Assembly (NCBI GenBank): GCA_013314865.1
Contig: JABUEV010000007.1
Location: 1-15,672 of the forward strand
Direction: 5' to 3'
From: Bacteroidales bacterium
Lineage (GTDB): Bacteria; Bacteroidota; Bacteroidia; Bacteroidales; VadinHA17
Length of the DNA stretch: 15,672 nucleotides
Numbering within the stretch: the stretch's first letter is position 1; the number at the start of each line of letters is the position of its first letter. The notes under the pieces were generated by a model, which did no database searches, was not told the DNA's origin, and saw only the letters and a list, made by a program, of their open reading frames with translations. Below are positions 7,712 through 14,978 of this stretch, piece after piece. The translations under genes and the position numbers were made by a program.

Positions 7712-8311
7712 CTATTTCTTTTTCTTCTTTTTCCTTAATTCCAGTTCATCCCTGATGGCAGCTGCCTTTTCGTAATCTTCAGTCTTAACAGCTTCATCTA
7801 TCATTTTATAGAGTTCCTCGTCAGAATAAATATCATATTTTGAACTTTCGTCAGAGTCGCCTGCTATGGGTTCGCTTTCTGAACCTGCATCTGACTCAGC
7901 CGGTGCAACTGTAATTCCGGCCTTATCCATTATATCCTCGGCTATATAGATCGGGCAGTTAAATCTCAGAGCAAGGGCTATTGCATCAGAAGTTCTGCTG
8001 TCGATAGAATATTCCTTTTCACCGTTGTTGCACAAAAGTTTTGAGAAAAACACCCCTTCCTCCAGTTTGTAAATCATTACCTCAATGATGGTTATATTGA
8101 ACTTGTCTGCAAAGTTTTTAAACAGGTCGTGCGTCAGAGGACGGGGAGGTTCAAGATTCTCAAGTTTTATAACTATAGCCTGTGCTTCAAAACCTCCGAT
8201 TATTATAGGCACCCTCCGGTCTCCGTTCTCTTCGGCAAGTATCAGGGCGTATGCTCCTGATTGTGTCTGACTGTAAGAAATTCCCAGTACTTTAAGTCTT
8301 ATACGCTTCAT
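7712..8311 (-). CDS. Bifunctional nuclease family protein (DUF151) with C-terminal UVR motif
   Basis: The first ~130 residues match the bifunctional nuclease (BFN/DUF151) family: MKRIRLKVLGISYSQTQSGA, then RVPIIIGGFEAQAI (33-46), PRPLTHDLF (56-64) and the SIDSRTSDAIALALR block (102-116). Members are described as having RNase and DNase activity, but their cellular role in bacteria is poorly defined. An acidic, Ser-rich linker (about 135-158) leads to a UVR motif (163-197, DEELYKMIDEAVKTEDYEKAA), the short helical hairpin found in UvrB/UvrC and other nucleic-acid proteins. The protein ends in a run of lysines. The fusion is common in Bacteroidetes as far as I recall. It is the first gene of the leftward operon and has a promoter 50 bases upstream. 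Confidence 0.88.
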   Translation of the reverse strand: MKRIRLKVLGISYSQTQSGAYALILAEENGDRRVPIIIGGFEAQAIVIKLENLEPPRPLTHDLFKNFADKFNITIIEVMIYKLEEGVFFSKLLCNNGEKEYSIDSRTSDAIALALRFNCPIYIAEDIMDKAGITVAPAESDAGSESEPIAGDSDESSKYDIYSDEELYKMIDEAVKTEDYEKAAAIRDELELRKKKKKK

Positions 8312-8361
8312 ATAAATCCTTGTGCGAACTAAACGACAGTACCCAATTTTTATTCACCTGG

Positions 8362-8369
8362 CAAATATA
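8362..8369 (-). promoter_or_regulatory. -7 box upstream of the bfn operon
   Basis: On the minus strand this reads TATATTTG, a full TAnnTTTG match, with its downstream edge 50 bases before the bfn ATG. No convincing TTTG/TTG -33 element is present at the expected distance, so it may be weak or activator-dependent. Confidence 0.6.
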
Positions 8370-8527
8370 AAGATAATAAAAGTTAATCGCTCAGTTCGAT
8401 AAATATACTTATTTCTTTTTTTATTAATCCTTGCTCCCTTTCCGGTTTTTATCTTAAAATTTAAATTTCCTTTCAATCATCATATCCTGATTTCCAGAAA
8501 TTCAGGTTTAAAAAATCATGTTTATGA
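8370..8527. other. AT-rich divergent intergenic spacer
   Basis: This is the central part of the 343-base gap between divergent bfn and rplU. It is strongly AT-rich and contains no plausible gene. I see one weak inverted repeat, CCTGA (8486-8490) with TCAGG (8502-8506), and the start of a stronger one (8513-8530) that runs into the rplU promoter. Nothing else is recognisable. Confidence 0.6.
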
Positions 8528-8530
8528 TTT
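8513..8530. repeat. Perfect 7-bp inverted repeat overlapping the rplU -33 element
   Basis: AAATCAT (8513-8519), four bases, ATGATTT (8524-8530). The right arm shares three bases with TTTG 8528-8531, the putative -33 element of the rplU promoter. That position suits an operator, but the arms are AT-rich and chance is possible. Confidence 0.35.
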
Positions 8531-8557
8531 GCAAATAACCTAATTTAATTATCTTTG
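8528..8557 (+). promoter_or_regulatory. Promoter of rplU-rpmA(-serS)
   Basis: TATCTTTG at 8550-8557 fully matches TAnnTTTG, and TTTG at 8528-8531 lies 18 bases upstream. The predicted start near 8562-8566 gives a leader of about 90 bases before the rplU ATG. Confidence 0.72.
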
Positions 8558-8578
8558 CAGTCCGAATTTGAATAAAAT

Positions 8579-8630
8579 CCGCCGGGGCATGATAAAGCTG
8601 TATGATAAGTAATTCATGCACGCCTCACGG
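8579..8630 (+). promoter_or_regulatory. Structured 5' leader of rplU (candidate ribosomal-protein regulatory element)
   Basis: CCG (8579-8581) can pair with CGG (8628-8630), enclosing GCATGA (8587-8592) paired with TCATGC (8614-8619). A competing helix GGGGC (8584-8588) with GCCTC (8622-8626, one G-U) shares bases with it, so two mutually exclusive folds are possible. It lies entirely between the predicted transcription start and the ATG. L21 leaders with regulatory roles are known in other bacteria; a role here is inference. Confidence 0.35.
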
Positions 8631-8654
8631 AATAATTTAAAAGTATAAGTAATT

Positions 8655-9242
8655 ATGTACGCAATAGTTGAGATAGCCGGTCAGCAGTTTAAGGTTGAAG
8701 AGGGCAGGAAGATTTTTGTTCACAGGCTTGATGCAAAAGAAGGGGACCGGATTGATTTTGAAAAGGTTCTTCTGATTGAGGACAATGATAAGGTTATCAT
8801 TGGAGAACCTGTAATAAACAATGCCGTAGTCGAAGGTCTGGTGCTTGATCATGTCAGAGGCGACAAGGTTATCGTTTTCAAAAAGAAGAGAAAGAAAGGC
8901 TACAGGGTTAAAAACGGACACCGCCAGAATTTCACCAGGCTTGAAATACTGAACATTCTCACTGACAAGAGTGCTCCCAGAAAAGATCCTGTCAGAAAGG
9001 AGAAGGCTGTCAAACAAGAGAAACCGGCAGTAGAGGTACCTGAAGTAACTGAAGTCAGTGAACCTGAAAAGAAAGTATCTGCAAAGAAAACAGCGCCAAA
9101 GAAACAGGCTTCAAAAGAGCCTAAGGCCGAGGCAGAAAAAAAGAGCCAACCAGCAAAGACAACTGTAAAAAAGAGTTCAGAGAAGAAGCCGGCTGAAAAA
9201 AAGGCGGCCGGAAAAAAGAAAGATAATCCGGAAAAAGAATAA
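8655..9242 (+). CDS. rplU: Large-subunit ribosomal protein L21 (bL21) with long basic C-terminal tail
   Basis: Residues 1-103 are a complete bL21: MYAIVEIAGQQFKVEEG at the start, IGEPVINNAVVEG (49-61), FKKKRKKGYRVKNGHRQ (75-91) and FTRLEI (93-98). L21 binds 23S rRNA in the large subunit and is usually about 103 residues. Here the frame continues for roughly 92 residues (from 8967) made almost only of Lys, Ala, Glu, Pro, Ser and Thr, with repeated KK-A/S-KK patterns (SAKKTAPKKQ, TTVKKSSEKKPAEKKAAGKK). It is clearly disordered and resembles histone H1-like tails. No frameshift is needed to explain it. rpmA follows 18 bases downstream, the near-universal L21-L27 pairing. The ATG at 8655 is fixed by family alignment. 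Confidence 0.96.
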   Translation: MYAIVEIAGQQFKVEEGRKIFVHRLDAKEGDRIDFEKVLLIEDNDKVIIGEPVINNAVVEGLVLDHVRGDKVIVFKKKRKKGYRVKNGHRQNFTRLEILNILTDKSAPRKDPVRKEKAVKQEKPAVEVPEVTEVSEPEKKVSAKKTAPKKQASKEPKAEAEKKSQPAKTTVKKSSEKKPAEKKAAGKKKDNPEKE

Positions 9243-9260
9243 TATAAACACCCAACAGAT

Positions 9261-9524
9261 ATGGCACACAAGAAAGGAGCAGGCAGTTCCCGCAACGGGC
9301 GCGATTCGGAAAGCAAACGTCTTGGTGTAAAGATATTCGGCGGCCAGATGGTTAAAGCAGGAAATATTATTGTCCGCCAGAGGGGGACAAAACATAATCC
9401 CGGCCTTAATGTAGGCATAGGAAGAGACCACACTTTGTTTGCTTTGACCGACGGAATCGTGGAATTCAAAAAACGTAAAGACAACAAAACATTTGTATCT
9501 GTAAAACCTGCAGTAAGCGAATAA
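9261..9524 (+). CDS. rpmA: Large-subunit ribosomal protein L27 (bL27)
   Basis: This 87-residue protein starts [20 protein letters not shown] and continues [24 protein letters not shown] and [18 protein letters not shown], the full bL27 consensus. L27 sits by the peptidyl-transferase centre, and its flexible N-terminus reaches the P-site tRNA. The product begins directly with AHKKG, as in E. coli, so no N-terminal cleavage of the Firmicutes type is needed. It is co-transcribed with rplU and separated from serS by only 7 bases. Confidence 0.98.
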   Translation: MAHKKGAGSSRNGRDSESKRLGVKIFGGQMVKAGNIIVRQRGTKHNPGLNVGIGRDHTLFALTDGIVEFKKRKDNKTFVSVKPAVSE

Positions 9525-9531
9525 CCTGATT

Positions 9532-10806
9532 ATGCTTACACTTAACTTCCTGCGTGAAAACAAGGATTTCGTAATCAAAAGACTCAGGGTAAAGAATTTT
9601 GATGCAACCGGGATACTGGATACCATCCTGTCTCTTGATGCATCACGCCGTGAGCTTCAGACAAGGTCTGATTCACTTCAGGCTGAAATGAACCGGGTTT
9701 CGAAAGAAATAGGCGCTCTTCTGAAAAACGGGAACAGGCAGGAAGCTGAAACAGCAAAGGAAAAGACTTATTCACTTAAGGAAGAGATTAAATCCATCTC
9801 GGTAAGACTTGAAGCCATCGAGGATGAACTGCGGAACGAGATTATAAAACTTCCAAATTTACCTCATGAATCGGTTGCCGAAGGCCGAGGTGCAGATGAT
9901 AATGTCAAGTACAGGGAAGGCGGCAAAATTTTTGAATTGCCTGATAATGCTCTGCCCCACTTGGATCTGATAAAGAAATACGATATCATTGACTTTGACC
10001 TTGGGGTTAAGCTGACAGGCGCAGGATTTCCGGTCTATAAGGGAAAAGGCGCAAAACTTGAAAGGGCCCTGATAAATTTCTTCCTCGATGAAGGCATTAA
10101 AGCAGGCTATACTGAGGTACTCCCTCCGATTGTAGTCAATGAGGATTCCGGGTTCGGCACCGGTCAACTGCCCGATAAAGAGGGTCAGATGTATCATGTC
10201 ACGCTAGACAATTTTTATCTTATCCCAACTGCAGAAGTCCCGGTAACAAACATTTACAGGGATGTCATTTTATCTGGGGAGAACCTGCCAATTAAAAATA
10301 TTGCCTATACACCATGTTTCAGAAGGGAGGCCGGTTCCTGGGGCGCTCATGTCAGAGGACTTAACCGTCTGCATCAGTTCGATAAGGTTGAAATAGTGCA
10401 GATAGCACATCCCGACCACTCCTATGAGTCTCTGGAAGAAATGGTTAATCATGTTGAGGGACTTGTCCTAAAACTTGGTCTGCCATACCGGATTATGCGG
10501 CTTTGCGGAGGAGACATGTCATTTACTTCAGCTCTTACATATGACTTTGAGGTCTGGTCTGCTGCCCAGAAGAAATGGCTTGAGGTAAGTTCCGTTTCCA
10601 ACTTTGAGTCCTTCCAGGCAAACAGACTTAAATGCAGATTCAAAGATAAAGGGGATAAACAGACACGCCTTGTTCACACACTTAACGGAAGTGCCCTTGC
10701 CCTTCCAAGAATTGTAGCCGCCCTCCTCGAAAACAACCAGACTGACTCCGGCATCATAATACCGGAAGTCCTGGTTCCTTATACAGGTTTTGATAAGATT
10801 TCGTAG
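9532..10806 (+). CDS. serS: Seryl-tRNA synthetase
   Basis: SerRS charges tRNA-Ser (and tRNA-Sec where present) with serine. The 424-residue class II enzyme has the N-terminal long antiparallel coiled coil (about 30-105, rich in Lys/Glu/Leu) that grips the tRNA variable arm. The catalytic core follows: motif 1 near LDEGIKAGYTEVLPP (185-199), the serine-binding PTAEVPVTN (232-240), motif 2 FRREAGSWGAHVRGLNRLHQ (263-282), and motif 3 with GSALALPRIVAALLEN (386-401). It starts 7 bases after the rpmA stop, so it is probably read from the rplU promoter. The ATG at 9532 gives the standard MLTLNFLREN start. Confidence 0.97.
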   Translation: MLTLNFLRENKDFVIKRLRVKNFDATGILDTILSLDASRRELQTRSDSLQAEMNRVSKEIGALLKNGNRQEAETAKEKTYSLKEEIKSISVRLEAIEDELRNEIIKLPNLPHESVAEGRGADDNVKYREGGKIFELPDNALPHLDLIKKYDIIDFDLGVKLTGAGFPVYKGKGAKLERALINFFLDEGIKAGYTEVLPPIVVNEDSGFGTGQLPDKEGQMYHVTLDNFYLIPTAEVPVTNIYRDVILSGENLPIKNIAYTPCFRREAGSWGAHVRGLNRLHQFDKVEIVQIAHPDHSYESLEEMVNHVEGLVLKLGLPYRIMRLCGGDMSFTSALTYDFEVWSAAQKKWLEVSSVSNFESFQANRLKCRFKDKGDKQTRLVHTLNGSALALPRIVAALLENNQTDSGIIIPEVLVPYTGFDKIS

Positions 10807-10818
10807 TTCATTTCTTAA

Positions 10819-10841
10819 TATTCTCTTTTGACCGGAGAATA
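10819..10841. repeat. Hairpin between serS and the EamA gene
   Basis: TATTCTC (10819-10825) and GAGAATA (10835-10841) form a perfect 7-bp stem with a 9-base loop. No U tract follows on either strand, so it is not a standard terminator; it ends 7 bases before the next ATG and contains a GGAG that could serve in ribosome binding. Confidence 0.4.
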
Positions 10842-10848
10842 ACCAACC

Positions 10849-11736
10849 ATGGATAAAAACCGACTGTCATATCTTTATGCTTTCCTGGCAATATTCTTCT
10901 GGTCTACAATACCAACAGCCTTTAAAACGGGTCTTGCCGAACTGCCTGTAATTCCGATGCTTGCCATCGCAGTTGTAACATCAACTGTGATTCTTTTTGT
11001 CATTATCGTAACAGGTAAGAAGACTGCCCTTATAAGACAAAACTCTGCACGTGAGATTTTAAGCTCGGCAATCCTCGGCCTTCTTAACCCCTTTATATAT
11101 TATATAATCCTTCTAAGGGCATACCAGTTGCTTCCCGGGCAGGTTGCACAGCCGCTTAACATGATATGGCCTATAATACTGGTCTTCCTGTCAGTCCCGA
11201 TTCTCGGGCAGAAAATAAAGAAGAGAAGCTTCCTGGCTCTTTTTATCAGCTTTACCGGGGTATATATAATTTCCTCGCAGGGGAGATTGCTGAACCCGGG
11301 TGATGTAAACATGAAAGGAGTGTTACTTGCAACCGGCAGTTCTGTGTTCTGGGCTCTCTATTTTATACTTAATGTGAAAGATAAAAGAGATGAAGCAGTT
11401 AAGCTGTTCCTTAATTTCCTGTTTGCATCCGGCTACCTGCTGACTTATCTGTTGTTTTCAGGCAAATGGCCGGATAATGTCTCATTGAAAGGAGTATTGG
11501 CATCAGTCTATGTAGGATTATTCGAGATGGGAATAACCTTCTTTTTGTGGCTTAAAGCCCTTACAATGGCAAAGACTACTGACAAAATAAGCAATCTGGT
11601 TTATCTTGCGCCGTTCATATCCCTGATATTTTTACATTTTTTAATTCATGAACCCGTTTTTTACACAACTCCGGCAGGATTATTGCTGATAATTTCAGGG
11701 ATTCTGATCCAGAACAGAAAAGAAAGAGCCCGATAA
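10849..11736 (+). CDS. EamA/DMT-superfamily permease
   Basis: A 295-residue inner-membrane protein with ten hydrophobic helices (approximately 7-25, 34-56, 69-89, 96-119, 126-143, 156-174, 187-204, 216-236, 246-264 and 273-288). This fits two tandem five-helix EamA repeats of the drug/metabolite transporter superfamily. Supporting features are FFWSTIPTAFK in helix 1, PFIYYIILLRAYQLLPGQVAQ around helices 3-4, SFTGVYII (134-141) in the first repeat, and YLAPFISLIFLHFLIHEPV with a terminal SGILIQNR in the second. The short basic C-terminus should be cytoplasmic. The family exports amino acids, metabolites or drugs, and the substrate cannot be told from sequence. The gap of 42 bases after serS has no recognisable promoter. 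Confidence 0.88.
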   Translation: MDKNRLSYLYAFLAIFFWSTIPTAFKTGLAELPVIPMLAIAVVTSTVILFVIIVTGKKTALIRQNSAREILSSAILGLLNPFIYYIILLRAYQLLPGQVAQPLNMIWPIILVFLSVPILGQKIKKRSFLALFISFTGVYIISSQGRLLNPGDVNMKGVLLATGSSVFWALYFILNVKDKRDEAVKLFLNFLFASGYLLTYLLFSGKWPDNVSLKGVLASVYVGLFEMGITFFLWLKALTMAKTTDKISNLVYLAPFISLIFLHFLIHEPVFYTTPAGLLLIISGILIQNRKERAR

Positions 11737-11741
11737 TTAAT

Positions 11742-11749
11742 TATATTTG
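11742..11749 (+). promoter_or_regulatory. -7 box upstream of the S41 peptidase gene
   Basis: TATATTTG is a full match to TAnnTTTG and lies 39 bases before the ATG at 11789. There is no TTTG about 20 bases upstream. It partly overlaps a 12-base palindrome, ATAATTAATTAT (11733-11744), that spans the preceding stop codon. Confidence 0.45.
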
Positions 11750-11788
11750 AAGCTGATTATAAGAACCTAGTACAAAAATTTAAATAGT

Positions 11789-13117
11789 ATGAACAGGTTA
11801 ATTATATTTTCATCTGTATTAGCCTTATTGCTCACATCCTGCGAACCAAAGGAGCCGGATGATCCTCCTGTTCCGCCACCACCTTCAACCGGTCTCACTC
11901 CTGCTATGGCAAGAGACAGTCTCTATTATCTGATGAAGCAGTGGTATTACTGGTATGACGTGATGCCGGTTGTAAACAAGGAGAATTATTCAGATCCCTA
12001 CCAGCTGATGGAGGCTATGCGTTACAAGCCTCTTGACAGATGGAGCTTTGTCGCAGACTATGACGAGTTTTTAGCAGAGATGAGCGGCACTTTTGTCGGC
12101 CACGGTATAAGGATAGGGATAGATGAGTCGAAAAAAGCAAGAATTGCCATGATCTACTCGCTGTCTCCTCTCTATGCGGAGGGCGTCAGGCGAGGATGGA
12201 TCATTAAGACAATAAACAATGTTGACATTGCGGCCGTTATCATAGCCGGCGATGCAGAGGCATATAATAATGCTCTTGGCCCTGCCGAGGCCGGAGTAAC
12301 CAACACCTTTGTGTTTCAAAAACCTGACGGAAGTGAAGTAACTATTAATTCGACCAAGAAAAGTTTTCAGGTTAACTCTGTTCTGCTTTACGATACTCTG
12401 CATCTTTCATCCGGAATAACAGGTCACCTGGTATTTGAGTCGTTTATCGAACCATCAGCACAGGAACTTGAAACAGCATTTTCTTTCTTTAAGGAAAACA
12501 ACATAAAAGACCTTATACTTGATCTGAGATACAATTCTGGAGGCTATCTGTATGTGGCGAGAAAACTGGCCAGTTACATTGCAGGCAATACTCCGGCGGC
12601 ATCAAATACTACTTTTGCACGTCTGACATATAATAATAAAAATGCTGCCTACAATACAAACTACCCGTTCGAGACTACTTCTTACCCTCTTGGCCTGACA
12701 CGCATCGTATTCATTACTTCAAACATCACCGCCTCGGCCAGTGAAGCTGTGATAAACGGGCTGAAGCCGCTTATGAATGTTGTCACTGTAGGTGACACAA
12801 CGCACGGGAAGCCTGTAGGGATGAACGGGTGGGAAGTCGGAGAAAAATATTTCTTCTGGCCGGTAACATTCAAAATGGTAAACAAAGACAATCAGGGTGA
12901 TTTCTTTGACGGATTTCCACCATCGAAAGTACAGATTGACGATATAACACACGACTTTGATGACAGAAGGGAATATTGCCTCAGAGAAGCCATAAGCTAT
13001 CTTACAACCGGTTCATTCTCTGCGACAAAGGGGATCACTGATATAAGACGTTATCCACAGGTATCTGAAAAGCCGGAATGGATGAACAATGCCTTTGCGA
13101 CTCAAAAAATCAAATAA
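11789..13117 (+). CDS. S41-family (C-terminal processing-like) peptidase, predicted lipoprotein
   Basis: This is an exported serine peptidase of 442 residues. MNRLIIFSSVLALLLTSC is a lipoprotein signal with Cys18 as the lipidation site. The next residues are acidic and proline-rich (EPKEPDD, then a poly-Pro stretch), suggesting a flexible anchor and possibly surface display. An N-terminal helical region is followed by a PDZ-like segment (about 100-195, GHGIRIG to the VFQKPDG strand). The S41 core follows: DLILDLRYNSGG (241-252), then SNITASASEA with nucleophile Ser316 and THGKP with Lys341. The 25-residue Ser-Lys spacing equals that of E. coli Tsp (430/455), so the dyad is intact. Its substrate is unknown; family members trim periplasmic or envelope proteins. 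ruvC follows after 14 bases. Confidence 0.9.
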   Translation: MNRLIIFSSVLALLLTSCEPKEPDDPPVPPPPSTGLTPAMARDSLYYLMKQWYYWYDVMPVVNKENYSDPYQLMEAMRYKPLDRWSFVADYDEFLAEMSGTFVGHGIRIGIDESKKARIAMIYSLSPLYAEGVRRGWIIKTINNVDIAAVIIAGDAEAYNNALGPAEAGVTNTFVFQKPDGSEVTINSTKKSFQVNSVLLYDTLHLSSGITGHLVFESFIEPSAQELETAFSFFKENNIKDLILDLRYNSGGYLYVARKLASYIAGNTPAASNTTFARLTYNNKNAAYNTNYPFETTSYPLGLTRIVFITSNITASASEAVINGLKPLMNVVTVGDTTHGKPVGMNGWEVGEKYFFWPVTFKMVNKDNQGDFFDGFPPSKVQIDDITHDFDDRREYCLREAISYLTTGSFSATKGITDIRRYPQVSEKPEWMNNAFATQKIK

Positions 13118-13131
13118 AGCTCTGAAATCTG

Positions 13132-13716
13132 TTGAAGAAAGTTTTGCAAGAAAGAATAATACTTGGTATTGACCCTGGAACCACTGTCACAGGTTATGGA
13201 GTGATAAGGAGTGCAGGCAGTGACCCTGAACTAATTGCAATTGGAGCCATTGATCTTACAAGGTTTGATGATCATTATGCAAAACTTAAAGCTATATATG
13301 ATCGGATCCTTGGTATCATTGACGAGTATCATCCGGATGAACTGGCAATTGAAGCTCCTTTTTACGGAAAGAACGTACAATCGATGTTAAAGCTTGGACG
13401 CGCTCAGGGAGCAGCCATCGCAGCAGCATTAAGCAGGTCGCTTCCGATATTTGAATATGCCCCGCGAAAGATAAAGATGTCAATCACCGGCCAGGGAGGT
13501 GCATCGAAGGAGCAGGTCGCTGCAATGCTGATGAGGATACTCAGATTCAGGGAAACGGACATGAAACTGGATGCGACCGACGGGCTTGCAGCAGCTCTTT
13601 GCCACTATTTTCAGAGCGCCAGACCGGCAAATGGTAAAACCTGCAACAGCTGGAAAGAGTTTATCAGAAAAAACCCGGCCAGACTTAAAAAGAAACCTGA
13701 AGGTTCAGATAGCTGA
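13132..13716 (+). CDS. ruvC: RuvC, Holliday junction endonuclease
   Basis: RuvC cuts Holliday junctions symmetrically during recombination with RuvAB. The four acidic catalytic residues are present: Asp14 in LGIDPGTT, Glu74 in AIEAPFYGK, and Asp147 and Asp150 in [27 protein letters not shown] is the expected family block. The product is 194 residues from TTG 13132. No ATG or GTG lies between the in-frame stop at 13123 and the conserved core, so initiation is at TTG 13132 or TTG 13144. The lysine-rich C-terminus (about 165-194) extends past the catalytic domain. The last 12 bases overlap the end of comF on the other strand. It is probably co-transcribed with the S41 peptidase gene. Confidence 0.97.
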   Translation: MKKVLQERIILGIDPGTTVTGYGVIRSAGSDPELIAIGAIDLTRFDDHYAKLKAIYDRILGIIDEYHPDELAIEAPFYGKNVQSMLKLGRAQGAAIAAALSRSLPIFEYAPRKIKMSITGQGGASKEQVAAMLMRILRFRETDMKLDATDGLAAALCHYFQSARPANGKTCNSWKEFIRKNPARLKKKPEGSDS

Positions 13717-14418
13717 ATAAGCCAGAGCCACCACACTCGTTTTTGTCCCTTCAACCTTCTGTATTTCACAGGCACACGATTCTATTGTTGAACCAGTTGT
13801 AATAACATCATCAACAAGTAGGATATGCTTTCGTTTCAGTTTGTTCTCATCAACAACCCTGAAAATCCCTTCGACGTTAATCCATCTTTCATATCTTGCT
13901 CTTTTAGTCTGGGTTTCGGACGCCGACACTCTTATAAAAGAAGTGTTGTCAACAGGAAGCCCTGTTGCTTCAGATAGTCCTTGTGAAATCACTTCGCTCT
14001 GGTTGAAGCCCTTTCGGCGTTTCTTTAGAGGATGCAAAGGCACCGGTACTATGAGGTCAACTCCGTCAGTAAAACCTGACGATTTAAGTGAAAGACCATA
14101 TATTTTTCCTAATTCATATCCTATCTCCCTTATTCCCTTATATTTCATGCTGTGTATAAGTTTCCTGATGCGGCTTCCGCGAGCATAGAATGAAAAAGCT
14201 GCTGCCTTCTCCATCCTGCACCTGCCCCAGAACAGCTGAGACACAGGATTATCTTCCATCATATGATAGTTTGTACGGGGTATAAGGACGTAACAGTCTG
14301 TGCATATAACAGCCTCATTCCTGAGAAGCTGGTTTCCGCATCCAAAGCAGATTCGCGGAAACAACAAACTGATTAAATCATCCCACAGATCAATCAGGTA
14401 TTTCATGCAGCGAAACAT
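13705..14418 (-). CDS. ComF family protein (phosphoribosyltransferase-like)
   Basis: ComF proteins combine an N-terminal zinc ribbon with a phosphoribosyltransferase-type domain and take part in DNA uptake in competent bacteria, although many non-competent species carry one. Here Cys24/Cys27 (CFGC) and Cys39/Cys42 (CTDC) form the ribbon. The PRTase portion has [11 protein letters not shown] (85-95), [21 protein letters not shown] (120-140) and the PRPP loop [12 protein letters not shown] (200-211). Length 237 is normal. An internal ATG at 14406 ([10 protein letters not shown]) is an equally good start. A near-match to the -7 box, TAACTTTA, lies at 14437-14430 and would leave a very short leader, favouring the later start slightly. 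The gene converges with ruvC and overlaps it by 12 bases. Confidence 0.92.
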   Translation of the reverse strand: MFRCMKYLIDLWDDLISLLFPRICFGCGNQLLRNEAVICTDCYVLIPRTNYHMMEDNPVSQLFWGRCRMEKAAAFSFYARGSRIRKLIHSMKYKGIREIGYELGKIYGLSLKSSGFTDGVDLIVPVPLHPLKKRRKGFNQSEVISQGLSEATGLPVDNTSFIRVSASETQTKRARYERWINVEGIFRVVDENKLKRKHILLVDDVITTGSTIESCACEIQKVEGTKTSVVALAYSAI

Positions 14419-14507
14419 AATACTTACCGTAAAGTTACTAAAAACAGTAAATATTAATTGCAGGAAATAACTAAATGTTGTAAAGATGAAAATAAACAGA
14501 GACTAAG

Positions 14508-14570
14508 CCTGACACCCAAGGTTACTTATGGATGACGGTGACAATTGGATATCCCTGTGCAGGTTTTTTT
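14508..14570 (+). other. Candidate structured element with U tract, + orientation
   Basis: Three nested helices can form on the + strand: CCTGACA (14508-14514) with TGT-g-CAGG (14556-14563), CCAA (14516-14519) with TTGG (14545-14548), and GTTAC (14521-14525) with GTGAC (14538-14542, one G-U). Seven T follow at 14564-14570, reaching the HIT stop codon. No + strand gene or promoter is visible nearby, so it could be a stray terminator against antisense transcription or chance. Confidence 0.25.
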
Positions 14571-14967
14571 ATAGTCTGACTTTTGATCTTATTTTCTCAG
14601 CGGTTTTGCTGAACTCTTCGGGCGTGAATTTTAGTTTTGGCCTGGCAAAATTTACATCTCCCATTGAATTCATAGGCACCAGGTGAACATGAACATGAGG
14701 CACTTCGAGGCCTATAACGGCGACTCCAATCCTGTTGCATGGGATAGCTTCCCTGATGGCTTTTGCCAGTTTTTTTGAAAACAGAATGAGTCCGGAGAGT
14801 GTTTCATCATCTAGATCGAAGATATAATCCACTTCCTGTTTGGGAACAACAAGAGTGTGGCCCTCCATAAGCGGATTAATATCCAGAAATGCAAAAAATC
14901 TATCATCCTCTGCGATTTTATAGCACGGAATCTCTCCATTTATTATTCTTGTGAAAATAGTCGCCAT
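14569..14967 (-). CDS. HIT-family (histidine triad, HINT-like) hydrolase
   Basis: A 132-residue histidine-triad protein of the Hint/PKCI branch, which hydrolyses nucleoside phosphoramidates and acylated AMP in the cytoplasm. It begins TIFTRIINGEIPCYKIAEDD and has FLDINPLMEGHTLVVPKQ (27-44). It ends its core with the triad HVHVHLVP, with His91, His93 and His95, the middle one being the nucleophile by analogy with Hint1. The length is typical. The start is 11 bases after the greA stop, so it is the second gene of a greA-HIT operon driven by the greA promoter. Its physiological substrate is unknown, as for most bacterial HINT proteins. Confidence 0.95.
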   Translation of the reverse strand: MATIFTRIINGEIPCYKIAEDDRFFAFLDINPLMEGHTLVVPKQEVDYIFDLDDETLSGLILFSKKLAKAIREAIPCNRIGVAVIGLEVPHVHVHLVPMNSMGDVNFARPKLKFTPEEFSKTAEKIRSKVRL

Positions 14968-14978
14968 CTCGCTAAATG

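Noticed and set aside
8486..8506. CCTGA/TCAGG inverted repeat as a terminator of bfn or an upstream gene
   Set aside because: The stem is five pairs with mismatches, no U tract follows on a useful strand, and both flanking genes point away from it.
8637..9487. Minus-strand open frames opposite rplU and rpmA
   Set aside because: They are antisense to unmistakable L21/L27 genes. The Phe/Ser-rich translations are the mirror of the Lys-rich tail and show no family motifs.
11733..11744. Palindrome ATAATTAATTAT as an operator
   Set aside because: It is pure A/T in an AT-rich gap and spans the previous stop codon; chance is the simpler explanation.
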